From the NCBI RefSeq assembly GCF_026711005.1, contig NZ_JAPPVJ010000006.1, positions 124,001-188,000 on the forward strand: 64,000 bases of DNA, written 5' to 3'. The translations under genes were made by a program, and so were the position numbers. Positions 1-8,757 of the stretch are shown in pieces. Numbering within the stretch: position 1 is the first letter of the stretch; each line of letters begins with the position of its first letter. The DNA comes from Sphingobacterium sp. UT-1RO-CII-1. Its GTDB lineage: Bacteria > Bacteroidota > Bacteroidia > Sphingobacteriales > Sphingobacteriaceae. Under the pieces are notes generated by a model that made no database searches, was not told the origin of the DNA, and saw only the letters and a list, made by a program, of their open reading frames with translations.

Positions 1-346
1 ACTAATTTACACTCCACATACTCTATCAATTGTTCGTATTAGACAAATAAAAATATCTAAACCTTATCTCCCATCCTGTTCATTATCCCCCTCTTGTAGT
101 CATAGGAAGTCTCCCTCCAGAAACATTCTTCACTTTAATTTGATAAATACCACTCAGTTGTCATCACTCTTATTCCAACTTTAAAGATGCTTCATAGCTT
201 AAGTAAGCTTTGTGATATGTATAGCATATACATAAACAGCGTAAAAATCCATATTTTAAAAATCAGCTTTTCAAAGAAGTAAACGAAGCTATTCAATTTT
301 TCATCCATCAGCAACACATAGTCATTTTATGATTACATTTATTACC
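1..346. other. AT-rich stretch without a supported gene
   Basis: No reading frame of useful length and no recognisable motif is seen on either strand. It lies downstream of the pyruvyl transferase gene. Short open pieces on the minus strand are broken by several stops and resemble no family I know, so a decayed gene is possible but not shown. Confidence 0.5.
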
Positions 347-1477
347 TTACCGCAAGTTTTTTGATAGAAATTCTAAAGAAGCCCTTCTAAGTTCATTTAT
401 TTTAAAGTTAATCCTTTCATAATCATAATGAAATTTTAAAAAACTTTCATTAAAACTATCATTAGAATCAATTAATCTTGATTCTAAACCAAATAGTTTA
501 AGCAATGATTCAAATCTAGAGACACCTCGCTCCTTATTTATAATACTGATAAAAGGCTTATTAAATATAATAGAAAACACAGTGCCATGAAATGAGTCTG
601 TTATGACAAAGTCAGCATCCCGGAAACTCGCTAACCACCCCTCAATAGAAGGGTATCCAAAGTTATCATAAGAGAAGGGTATATCTTTATTATTTTCTAA
701 ACTATATTTAGGATGATTATTAAATACTTCAGTCTCCAGCGATTCCGCAATATTGTTTATTATATTTGTTTTTTTTTCATCAGAATCTAAGACATAATTA
801 AAAACACCTTTCCTTTTCTTAACACCCCGTTTATCAATTACTTTTAAATAATCCTCTTTTTCCAATAACATTGTTGGGTCTAGGACATGTTCGGCTGTGA
901 TTCCAAAATAATTATTACATAAAATCACAGCATCATCTTCTCTTACCCCAATAGCATTAAACTTCTTTGCGAGTTGACTACATTCATATCCTTGTTCTTC
1001 TGTATATTCCCATTCATTAGTTCCAAAAGAAACCGCATAAGCTAACTTTTTTATTTTTGGATCATCAGTAAAGTTTATAAAGTCATGTAATAGATTAATC
1101 GCATACTTAGGTCTCCAGACTTGATCACTTCCCACAAGTAGAATATCATATCCCCTTTCTATAACACAATGCTGTAACTTTTCATTAGTTGGATTGACTA
1201 CATCGAACTTATTAATATGTGTTTTGATAAATTGCTGGCTCTCTCGAATAATTAGGTCTCTTTGATAGTTAAAAACAATTTTATTATTATGATGATTTAA
1301 AAGTAATTGTTTGATCTTCTGAATAGTAATTTTGAAGTCCGAAATAGAACTAGTTCTATTAATAGTTTCAACTTCAAAGCCCAACTTTTCTAATATACGT
1401 TGTAATGCATAATTTTGTAAAATCCCACCATAGTTTGAGATTAATGACTGCGTTAATATTCCTATCTTCTTTTTCAT
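347..1477 (-). CDS. polysaccharide pyruvyl transferase family protein
   Basis: The 376-residue protein should add a pyruvate ketal (from phosphoenolpyruvate) to a sugar of the exopolysaccharide or its lipid-linked precursor in the cytoplasm. Visible family marks are the N-terminal NYGGILQNYAL (residues 15-25), GSDQVW (116-121) and a C-terminal ITDSFHGTVFSIIFNKPFI segment typical of the PS_pyruv_trans fold. Length is normal for the family. It is the last gene of the minus-strand polysaccharide run, one base after the nitroreductase stop, so the two are very probably co-transcribed. Base composition is strongly AT-rich, like the next three genes. Some family members instead modify phosphate-linked or other glycans, so the exact acceptor is unknown. 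Confidence 0.85.
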   Translation of the reverse strand: MKKKIGILTQSLISNYGGILQNYALQRILEKLGFEVETINRTSSISDFKITIQKIKQLLLNHHNNKIVFNYQRDLIIRESQQFIKTHINKFDVVNPTNEKLQHCVIERGYDILLVGSDQVWRPKYAINLLHDFINFTDDPKIKKLAYAVSFGTNEWEYTEEQGYECSQLAKKFNAIGVREDDAVILCNNYFGITAEHVLDPTMLLEKEDYLKVIDKRGVKKRKGVFNYVLDSDEKKTNIINNIAESLETEVFNNHPKYSLENNKDIPFSYDNFGYPSIEGWLASFRDADFVITDSFHGTVFSIIFNKPFISIINKERGVSRFESLLKLFGLESRLIDSNDSFNESFLKFHYDYERINFKINELRRASLEFLSKNLR

Positions 1478-1478
1478 A

Positions 1479-2483
1479 TTACTTCAACTTCTTAAAATTT
1501 TCCCAACTATCTCGCCTTAATGATAACGTAGTTCTAAATTCATCTTTACATATTCCTATTGGAATCATACAAATAATTTTTTCTGATTCAGGAATTGCTA
1601 CAATCTGTGATACAGCTTTATCATCCTTTGCCTCCTTTCCCCAGTTTGCAGGACAATTTGCCACTTTATAAAAATGAAGTGCATATAGTAAGTTCATTAA
1701 ATAAATACCTCCATCAATGTAAAATTGATTGCGCTCTCCGATTGTATAATAATACTCTCGATTATTTGTTAAAATTAGTAACTGTTCTACATGCTCAGTA
1801 TAACCAACGAATCCTCCTTGTATTTCCAATAAAGAGTCTATCTTTTTCTTCTCCTCTACTAAATAAACATTACTCGCTTGCCGATTGCATACTGATGGCG
1901 CAGTATTAGCTAGTTGAATCACTTTCCGTAAAATATCCTCTTCTATTTTTTCTCCCGTAAAATCTCTTATACTCTTTCTTGAGTATGCAAAACGTTCGAA
2001 ATTAGAAAAATTAATATTAGCATAAAATGCTTCTCTAGTAAAATCATAAACACCACTAAATTCACATGAGTAAGAAGCTCCTAAAATCTTTTTATAAGCT
2101 TTATATTGTTCTAATGTATAAAAATCACTTATGTCCCAATTTTTATTAGAGTGTAACTCATAATATTTGCACATCACTTCATAACCTACACGAATTTGAG
2201 AACGTGTGATATTTCTTTGCAATGTTGAATCTTCTAATATTTTATGAAGATTTATAATACGATAAGCAGCAAACCCTTTCTTCATATCTTTAAAAAGCAT
2301 ACCTTTTTCTAAACTATGATAATTTAAAATAAGGTCTGCCTCTTTATGATGTAAGCTATTAACATTGAACACTAAAGCATATTTCTTGAAAATTTTCAGA
2401 TCAGTATAAAAATTTCTATACAAATCATATCTATGCTTCAACCAATAATAATATGGCCTTAATATTATTTTAATTTTTTCCAT
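1479..2483 (-). CDS. nitroreductase family protein in polysaccharide cluster
   Basis: This 334-residue protein has the FMN-dependent nitroreductase fold in its C-terminal half. Around residue 170 it shows YSRKSIRDFTGEKIEEDILRK, followed by LANTAPSVCNRQ, the usual flavin-binding N-terminal signature of the family. A PANWGKEAK stretch and an IPIGICK segment lie towards the end. The first 150 residues are an extra, unassigned domain. It overlaps the glycosyltransferase stop by 19 bp and ends next to the pyruvyl transferase, so it belongs to the same operon. Nitroreductase-fold proteins recur next to pyruvyl transferases in glycan clusters, where a redox step on a sugar or carrier is presumed but not established. 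Substrate unknown. Confidence 0.75.
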   Translation of the reverse strand: MEKIKIILRPYYYWLKHRYDLYRNFYTDLKIFKKYALVFNVNSLHHKEADLILNYHSLEKGMLFKDMKKGFAAYRIINLHKILEDSTLQRNITRSQIRVGYEVMCKYYELHSNKNWDISDFYTLEQYKAYKKILGASYSCEFSGVYDFTREAFYANINFSNFERFAYSRKSIRDFTGEKIEEDILRKVIQLANTAPSVCNRQASNVYLVEEKKKIDSLLEIQGGFVGYTEHVEQLLILTNNREYYYTIGERNQFYIDGGIYLMNLLYALHFYKVANCPANWGKEAKDDKAVSQIVAIPESEKIICMIPIGICKDEFRTTLSLRRDSWENFKKLK

Positions 2484-3412
2484 CTCATTAAGAAATAAAA
2501 ATATGATTTAACAAAATTAGAGTCAAATAATAACCTGAAATTAGAGATAAGTAAAGAAACAGATTTGAAAAACATCTTAAAATCAGCCATTAATAATACT
2601 TCCTTTTTTAAGCTTAGATTATTAATTCCTCTAATTATTTGCATATTGTTATTTTTACAACAGTTTTTCTCTAATAAACGGATCTTAAGATTGGCTATAT
2701 CTTTAAGACGTTTTACTTGATTAAAAAAATCACCTAAATCTCTAGAATGAGAATTGTCTCGTACTAAATACCCCATTAATAACTTTCTAATAGTAATTGT
2801 ATCTTTACTACAAAATAGTGGAATAAACATTTGAAAGTTTTGCCCAATTCTATTTACTTCAATAGCTTCTCCTACATATTCTTTAACATATTCAGATTTA
2901 ACCATATAGCAAACAGGAGCAAACCAAAAGTTGTTTTCAAAAACACAGTCCATAAACAAATTAGGATTATATGGGGTCTTAGGATTACCTAATTTACCAA
3001 TAATTGACAAAGATTTTTCTGAATACATGTTTGCAAAAGCTCGAACTGATCCAACATTATTCTCTGATTGCTGTAGTGTTTTTACCATAACTTCTAATGC
3101 ATTCTCTGAAATATAAAAATCATCTGAGTCAGGCCAAGTTAAATATTCTCCAGTGTAGAGTCTCAATCCAGTATTCAGAGCCTTTGCCTGACCACCGTTT
3201 AACTGGAAAACATATTTAAACTGATACCCTTTTAGCTTAAACCTATCCTCATACGATAAAATAATTTCTTCTGTATTATCTGTTGATCCGTCATTAATAA
3301 TGATAATTTCTACAAAAGGGTACGTTTGCTTTAAAATTGATTCTAACAATCTATAAATATAAGTTTCGCCGTTATAACACGGAGTAATTATGCTTAACAA
3401 ATTTTTTTCCAT
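2465..3412 (-). CDS. family 2 glycosyltransferase
   Basis: A 315-residue GT-A glycosyltransferase. The N-terminus reads LLSIITPCYNGETYIYRLLESIL, then IIINDGSTDNTEEI for nucleotide-sugar binding. GEYLTWPDSDDFY carries the DxD-like metal site near residue 95, and LNGGQAKALNTGL lies between them. It should transfer one sugar onto the growing lipid-linked repeat unit at the inner face of the inner membrane. Its start overlaps the end of the flippase gene by 19 bp and its end overlaps the nitroreductase start by 19 bp, a tight translationally coupled run. Donor and acceptor cannot be read from sequence. It is the only clear glycosyltransferase in this window, so the remaining ones must lie outside it. 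Confidence 0.9.
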   Translation of the reverse strand: MEKNLLSIITPCYNGETYIYRLLESILKQTYPFVEIIIINDGSTDNTEEIILSYEDRFKLKGYQFKYVFQLNGGQAKALNTGLRLYTGEYLTWPDSDDFYISENALEVMVKTLQQSENNVGSVRAFANMYSEKSLSIIGKLGNPKTPYNPNLFMDCVFENNFWFAPVCYMVKSEYVKEYVGEAIEVNRIGQNFQMFIPLFCSKDTITIRKLLMGYLVRDNSHSRDLGDFFNQVKRLKDIANLKIRLLEKNCCKNNNMQIIRGINNLSLKKEVLLMADFKMFFKSVSLLISNFRLLFDSNFVKSYFYFLMRWKKLK

Positions 3413-4917
3413 TTATCAACAACTAAATCTATCAACTGGTTTCTTTCCCTACTATTTAATCCAAGGCCAAAACTTAACAACATAACCAGCAATGAAGAAA
3501 TTATACAAACGCTTAAAATACTTATTAAACTCTCACTAAATTGAACTGAAATATGCCTGACAAGAAAATATCCTACAATACAAATAATAAAGCATCTTAG
3601 CACTACTTCTCTATAAAATAATATGAAATCAAATTGATTAATATATCTTTTTAACAAAAAAGTATTTGATATTTGACCTGATAACATAAATATAATGCTA
3701 ATTATAAAGACAAAATCAGGAGATTTTCCCAGATAAAGAGCGAGCCAAGAAAATGGTAAGATTAATACATACAAAGTTCCGTTTATTAAACTCATACTTC
3801 TGACTCGTCCTGTAGCATGAATCGAAAACATTATTGTTCTAAATACCACAGATATTAATGTGAAAATTAAAATTAGCTTGCAAAAAGAAACAGCAAAAGC
3901 TGGAATATTTTTCAACCATAATTTCAGAATGATCTCCATGTACAAATACATTGGCAATGAAATTATAAACATCAATAGAAAGGAGAACTTAGAGCCTATG
4001 AATACAAGAGAAAACATCCGATCATAATCTTTTCTTGCATAGTTCTGCACTAGCTGTGGTCGTATGGCGATTAAAAAGTTATCTATAAAACTATTTAATA
4101 ATCCTTGAACTTGATTAGCTATACCTGTACTAGCATTGATGACTACTCCAAAGAACATGTTTAAAAGAATCATAACCCCCTCTCCTCTTGCCGCCACACT
4201 AAAATTACCAAATAAATCCCAACTAAAAAAAGAGATAATAGGTTTTGCTATTTCTTTATCAAACTTTAAAACAAGTTTACTCTCAGCTATGTTTTTATTA
4301 CAATAAATAACATAAATAATTCTCATCAACAGACTTACTACAAAAACCATTAACGCATAGATAATTAGATTATCTCCTAAACCAAGTTTAACTAAGTAAA
4401 CTACCAGTAAGTTTAGAAGAGACTGAGCAACGCCAAGGTAGGCTATAATCCTCATTTTCTCATATGCAATTAGCAAGGCATAATAAGGTATCTGCAATAC
4501 AGCAATACACGATGTAATTAACGAAAGTTGATAGATTATTTTTACAGCTTCAAATCTCTCTATTGGGAAATTCAATATATTCATTACGACATAAAGTCCG
4601 ACCGTCTCACCTATTACTAAAATTACTAAGCAAAGGAAAAAGTGTATAATAATGGCGTTATTAAATATTAATGAAACATTAGCTTTATCACCATTTGCCA
4701 AAGCAATATTCAAGAATCTAGCTGTTGCGGAGCTCATTGAACTCTGCAAAAAAGAAATAAAAATTACAATCCCCCCAACAACATTATATATACCATAATC
4801 TACAAATCCCAAAAACTCTAATAATAATCTTGATGTATACAATGATATCGACATAGAGATAAACATCCGTAGAAACAAAAAGATTGTATTTTTAGTTATT
4901 GTATTAGTATTCGTCAT
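3394..4917 (-). CDS. oligosaccharide flippase (Wzx-like)
   Basis: A 507-residue polytopic membrane protein with about 12-14 hydrophobic segments, matching the polysaccharide biosynthesis/MATE-like flippase family. The N-terminus (TNTITKNTIFLFLRMFISMSI followed by SLYTSRLLLEFLGFVDYGIYNVVGGIV) is the characteristic start of Wzx-type flippases in Bacteroidota clusters. It should move lipid-linked repeat units across the inner membrane. Its presence together with Wzz-like and Wza-like proteins argues for a Wzx/Wzy-dependent pathway, although no Wzy polymerase is in the window. Codon and base composition are AT-rich as in its downstream neighbours. Confidence 0.88.
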   Translation of the reverse strand: MTNTNTITKNTIFLFLRMFISMSISLYTSRLLLEFLGFVDYGIYNVVGGIVIFISFLQSSMSSATARFLNIALANGDKANVSLIFNNAIIIHFFLCLVILVIGETVGLYVVMNILNFPIERFEAVKIIYQLSLITSCIAVLQIPYYALLIAYEKMRIIAYLGVAQSLLNLLVVYLVKLGLGDNLIIYALMVFVVSLLMRIIYVIYCNKNIAESKLVLKFDKEIAKPIISFFSWDLFGNFSVAARGEGVMILLNMFFGVVINASTGIANQVQGLLNSFIDNFLIAIRPQLVQNYARKDYDRMFSLVFIGSKFSFLLMFIISLPMYLYMEIILKLWLKNIPAFAVSFCKLILIFTLISVVFRTIMFSIHATGRVRSMSLINGTLYVLILPFSWLALYLGKSPDFVFIISIIFMLSGQISNTFLLKRYINQFDFILFYREVVLRCFIICIVGYFLVRHISVQFSESLISILSVCIISSLLVMLLSFGLGLNSRERNQLIDLVVDKWKKIC

Positions 4918-5056
4918 ACGTTAAGACATCTACAAAATTAGATATTAAATCTATAAAAATCATCAACTACAATATAATAACTTACATCAAACCTCATATT
5001 AGGTACAAAAAAAAACGATATAAAAAAGCTATGGTTTGGATTATTAATCACTTTTT

Positions 5057-6427
5057 TCACAACCTCCCATCAATCATATCTTTCCTAAGAAAGGCCTTAG
5101 TATCAAACACAACTGAGTTATCATGTTTTAATTTATTAAAGTCGAGTCGCTTAAATTCTTCGTGAGCGACAGCTAATATTATAGCATCAAATGAGTGATC
5201 AGCACTAGAAATAACATCCCAACTTACGACTCCATACTCTTGCTCTACTTCCTTAGGGTCTGCCCAAGGGTCACATATATTAACCTTTATGCCATAAGAA
5301 ATCAATTCATGATAAATATCAATAACTCGAGTATTTCGCACATCAGGGCAGTTCTCTTTGAAAGTAAAGCCTAAAATCAAAGCTTTCGCCCCTTTTATTT
5401 TGATGTCTTTTTGAATCATAAGCTTGACAGTCTTTTGTGCAACAAACTCACCCATCGCGTCATTAACCTGCCTCCCCGAAAGAATAACATCAGGATGATA
5501 GCCTAACATCGTCGCCTTATGAGTGAGGTAATAGGGATCGACAGAAATACAGTGACCTCCTACCAAACCAGGCTTAAAAGGAAGAAAATTAAATTTAGTC
5601 CCCGCAGCCTCGAGCACATCATGTGTATCGATACCCATACGATCAAAAATTAAAGCTAACTCATTGACAAAAGAAATATTAACATCTCTTTGTGCATTTT
5701 CTATCGCTTTAGAAGCTTCAGCAACCTTGATAGAAGGGGCTAAATGTGTGCCCGCTCCAATAATAGAAGCGTATAAATTGTCTATATATTTCGCTATCTC
5801 TGGCGTTGAACCAGACGTAACTTTTACAATTTTAGTCAAGGTGTTGACCTTATCTCCAGGATTGATACGCTCGGGTGAATAGCCTACAAAAAAATCGTGA
5901 TTAAACTTTAAACCAGACGATTTTTCTAAAACGGGAACACAATCCTCCTCGGTACAACCGGGATAGACAGTAGATTCATAAATCACAATATCACCTTTTT
6001 TTAAAACGCTGCCTAACATTTCAGACGCTTTAAGTAATGGTGTTAAATCCGGTGCTTTAAATTGATCTATTGGCGTAGGTACAGTAATAATATATACGTT
6101 GCGCTCTGCTAAATCTTCCATATCAGCAGAAAAACATAGTCCCCACCCTTGATTTTGTTGTATCACATGATTAAGATCATTGATATTTGCTTCTTGCGTA
6201 CGGTCATGACCTCTGCTTAATTCATTTACACGCTCTTCATTGATATCAAAACCTAAAACATCATACTTCTTAGCAAACTCTATAGCTAATGGAAGGCCTA
6301 CATACCCCAATCCGACAACTGCTATTTTAGCATTTTCTACAACATCATTTGGTGTTTTTTCATTGCTAATCATGTTGTGTTTTCTGCTTGTTGCTTTTTT
6401 TATATTTTTTTGCTGAACTCTTGACAT
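5057..6427 (-). CDS. tviB: UDP-N-acetylhexosamine 6-dehydrogenase (TviB/WbpO-like nucleotide-sugar dehydrogenase)
   Basis: The 456-residue protein should oxidise C6 of a UDP-N-acetylhexosamine to the uronic acid with two NAD+. It has a Rossmann [10 protein letters not shown] at 39-48, [44 protein letters not shown] with the conserved Lys/Asn (240, 244), and the nucleophile Cys293 in [12 protein letters not shown]. The overall pattern follows Vi-antigen TviB much more closely than UDP-glucose dehydrogenases. The first ~30 residues are poorly conserved; Met19 (position 6373) is an alternative start. A second, different dehydrogenase gene lies immediately upstream. The exact substrate epimer (GlcNAc or GalNAc) is inferred from family resemblance. 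Confidence 0.88.
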   Translation of the reverse strand: MSRVQQKNIKKATSRKHNMISNEKTPNDVVENAKIAVVGLGYVGLPLAIEFAKKYDVLGFDINEERVNELSRGHDRTQEANINDLNHVIQQNQGWGLCFSADMEDLAERNVYIITVPTPIDQFKAPDLTPLLKASEMLGSVLKKGDIVIYESTVYPGCTEEDCVPVLEKSSGLKFNHDFFVGYSPERINPGDKVNTLTKIVKVTSGSTPEIAKYIDNLYASIIGAGTHLAPSIKVAEASKAIENAQRDVNISFVNELALIFDRMGIDTHDVLEAAGTKFNFLPFKPGLVGGHCISVDPYYLTHKATMLGYHPDVILSGRQVNDAMGEFVAQKTVKLMIQKDIKIKGAKALILGFTFKENCPDVRNTRVIDIYHELISYGIKVNICDPWADPKEVEQEYGVVSWDVISSADHSFDAIILAVAHEEFKRLDFNKLKHDNSVVFDTKAFLRKDMIDGRL

Positions 6428-6508
6428 CTTTAAACCCTACATATTTTAAATGGGCGGTTGATATTTTTAAGATTACCTAGCATACTCCCAATGACGATAT
6501 AATTTAAA

Positions 6509-7681
6509 CTAATCACTACCAAATAAATCTCTTGTATATATTTTATCCTGTACATCAACAACCTCCTCGGTGATACGGTTGACAATAATAACATCCGCCT
6601 CAGCTTTAAAGGCTTCCAAATCGCGAATCACACGCGAACCGTAAAACAACTCTTCTTCTAAAACAGGTTCATAGACAATTACTTCAACTCCCTTTGCTTT
6701 GATACGCTTCATGACGCCCTGCACAGCGGAAGCTCGATAATTGTCAGACCCGGACTTCATAATCAGACGGTATACGCCGACCACCTTAGGCTTCTTGGCC
6801 AAAATAGAATCAGCTATAAAGTCCTTCCGTGTGCGATTTGCATCGACCACAGCCTGAATAATATTGTTGGGCACGGTATCGTAGTTTGCCAACAGCTGCT
6901 TGGTATCCTTGGGCAAACAATAACCACCATACCCAAAAGAAGGGTTGTTGTAATGATTACCAATACGAGGGTCGAGACCGACACCTTCGATAATCTGCCG
7001 GGTATTGAGACCATAAATCTGGGCATAGCTGTCGAGCTCGTTAAAATAAGCAACACGTAAAGCTAAGTAAGTGTTAGAAAATAGCTTGATAGCCTCCGCT
7101 TCGGTAGAGTTTGTGAAAAGGACAGGAATATTTTCCTTAACGGCGCCCTGCTGCAAAAGATTCGCAAACAATTCCGCTCGCTCGCTCTGCTCGCCAACGA
7201 TAATGCGAGACGGATACAAATTATCGTACAAAGCTTTGCCTTCTCGCAAAAACTCTGGTGAAAACACGATATTATCCACACCTAGTCGCTCTCGCAATTG
7301 ATGCGTGAAGCCTACAGGAACTGTAGACTTGATAATGATCACAGCGCAAGGCTGAATAGCCAACACATCCTCAACAACTTGCTCGACCGACCGGGTATTA
7401 AAATAATTAGTTTTGGGGTCGTAATCAGTTGGCGTAGCAACAACGACATAGTCTGCCCCAATAACAGCCTCCTGATAATCTAGCGTAGCGCGAAAATTTA
7501 GACTTTTATTTTGAAAAAAATCGGCTATCTCGACATCTTCAATAGGAGACAGCCCCTGATTGAGCATATCCACTCGGCTAGCGACAATATCAAGAGCCAC
7601 GACTTCGTTGTGTTGTGCAAGAAGCACAGCATTTGACAAGCCAACATACCCCGTACCGACAACAGCTATTTTCATCATCAT
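6509..7681 (-). CDS. ugd: UDP-glucose 6-dehydrogenase
   Basis: A 390-residue dehydrogenase giving UDP-glucuronate from UDP-glucose with two NAD+. It shows [14 protein letters not shown] at 9-22, [27 protein letters not shown], the [18 protein letters not shown] helix, and catalytic Cys255 in [15 protein letters not shown]. The length matches the short bacterial Ugd class. The start codon region abuts the stop of the Wzz-like gene (shared base at 7681), so the genes are translationally coupled. The reading starts Met-Met-Met, and any of the three could initiate. It differs clearly from the TviB-like enzyme downstream and so is not a recent duplicate. Confidence 0.93.
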   Translation of the reverse strand: MMMKIAVVGTGYVGLSNAVLLAQHNEVVALDIVASRVDMLNQGLSPIEDVEIADFFQNKSLNFRATLDYQEAVIGADYVVVATPTDYDPKTNYFNTRSVEQVVEDVLAIQPCAVIIIKSTVPVGFTHQLRERLGVDNIVFSPEFLREGKALYDNLYPSRIIVGEQSERAELFANLLQQGAVKENIPVLFTNSTEAEAIKLFSNTYLALRVAYFNELDSYAQIYGLNTRQIIEGVGLDPRIGNHYNNPSFGYGGYCLPKDTKQLLANYDTVPNNIIQAVVDANRTRKDFIADSILAKKPKVVGVYRLIMKSGSDNYRASAVQGVMKRIKAKGVEVIVYEPVLEEELFYGSRVIRDLEAFKAEADVIIVNRITEEVVDVQDKIYTRDLFGSD

Positions 7682-8754
7682 TAGCTACTCATAATATCTT
7701 GATAATACTTTCTACCTACTAAAAACGCAACAATGAGAAAACCAGCAATTAGCCCTCCTAACACAACAGCCTTAGCTTTGCCCAAGCGCTCTTGCTCTAA
7801 AGGTAAAATTGGCGAATCAACAACCTGTATGAGCGGAGCATCTTTTCTGAGTGTAACTTTTGCTAGCTCTAAATTTTTCACCAGCTCAGTGAGTATAGCC
7901 TGATTGGCCTGTACATCGACCTGTCGCTGTGCAGAGCCTACACGTAACACTTGGCGGGCAGGGTTGGCGTTGGGGTTAGCATCTGCAGAAGCCGCCACAC
8001 CGCCAATAGCCCGATTGAGCTCGCGGCGAACAGAATCGGCCTGATGTTGCAGAATATTCAAATTTTCCTGCGACTTTTGCGTGCGCCCATCGACGTAAAA
8101 AGCAGACACCTTGCTGACCAAAGTCTCAGTAAAGACTTTAGCAAAAACTTCGTCAGGAGCCTTGACTTCAACTTCGATCAGGCTCAGCGTTTTATGGGGC
8201 TTCCGCACATTTAATATATTCTCCCGAATATTTTTAACCAACAAGCCCATCAAGGAGTCGTGCTGCAAGGTGAACTTGGCACGAGGTAAGTCAAAATTAA
8301 CATCTGCTAAATCGCTACCGCTCCAAGCTTCACGAAGTTCATTCATGGCTATATAACGATCGACCAGCAGTTCTTTACCCTGCTCATCGACAAGGCTTAA
8401 AAGCGTCTCGGTGAGCATATGCCTAGACTTGTAAAGCTCTAATATATTATCGCCCTGAAACAGACCTCCCCCTGAAGTGCCAAGATTTACACCAGCCATA
8501 GCTGCCAATCCTCCTAAGTTACCTAAGCCACCTGATTTAGCATCTTCCAAAACGAAGTTAAGTTTAGCTATGTACGTAGGCTTAGAATTAATAGACATAA
8601 ATAAACCTATGGCTCCGCCAAATAATCCCACAAGTAAAATAATGAGCCATTTGCCACATAAATACTTCACCCAAGCTTGCAGATTGAGAATAAGTTCTTT
8701 TAAGGAGATTTCCTCTTCTGGGATACTTGATTGTATAACTTCTTTATCTGCCAT
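7681..8754 (-). CDS. polysaccharide chain-length determinant (Wzz-type co-polymerase)
   Basis: A 357-residue inner-membrane protein with two membrane segments (about 35-52 and 325-345) enclosing a periplasmic region, the layout of Wzz/PCP proteins. The stretch [21 protein letters not shown] after TM1 and the coiled-coil-forming [21 protein letters not shown] region are typical of Bacteroidota versions. It should set polymer length and contact the outer-membrane exporter encoded just upstream (3-bp gap). No Walker motifs follow TM2, so there is no fused BY-kinase. No separate kinase gene is visible either, although a Wzb-like phosphatase gene lies at the other end of the locus. Confidence 0.88.
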   Translation of the reverse strand: MADKEVIQSSIPEEEISLKELILNLQAWVKYLCGKWLIILLVGLFGGAIGLFMSINSKPTYIAKLNFVLEDAKSGGLGNLGGLAAMAGVNLGTSGGGLFQGDNILELYKSRHMLTETLLSLVDEQGKELLVDRYIAMNELREAWSGSDLADVNFDLPRAKFTLQHDSLMGLLVKNIRENILNVRKPHKTLSLIEVEVKAPDEVFAKVFTETLVSKVSAFYVDGRTQKSQENLNILQHQADSVRRELNRAIGGVAASADANPNANPARQVLRVGSAQRQVDVQANQAILTELVKNLELAKVTLRKDAPLIQVVDSPILPLEQERLGKAKAVVLGGLIAGFLIVAFLVGRKYYQDIMSS

Positions 8755-8757
8755 GGC

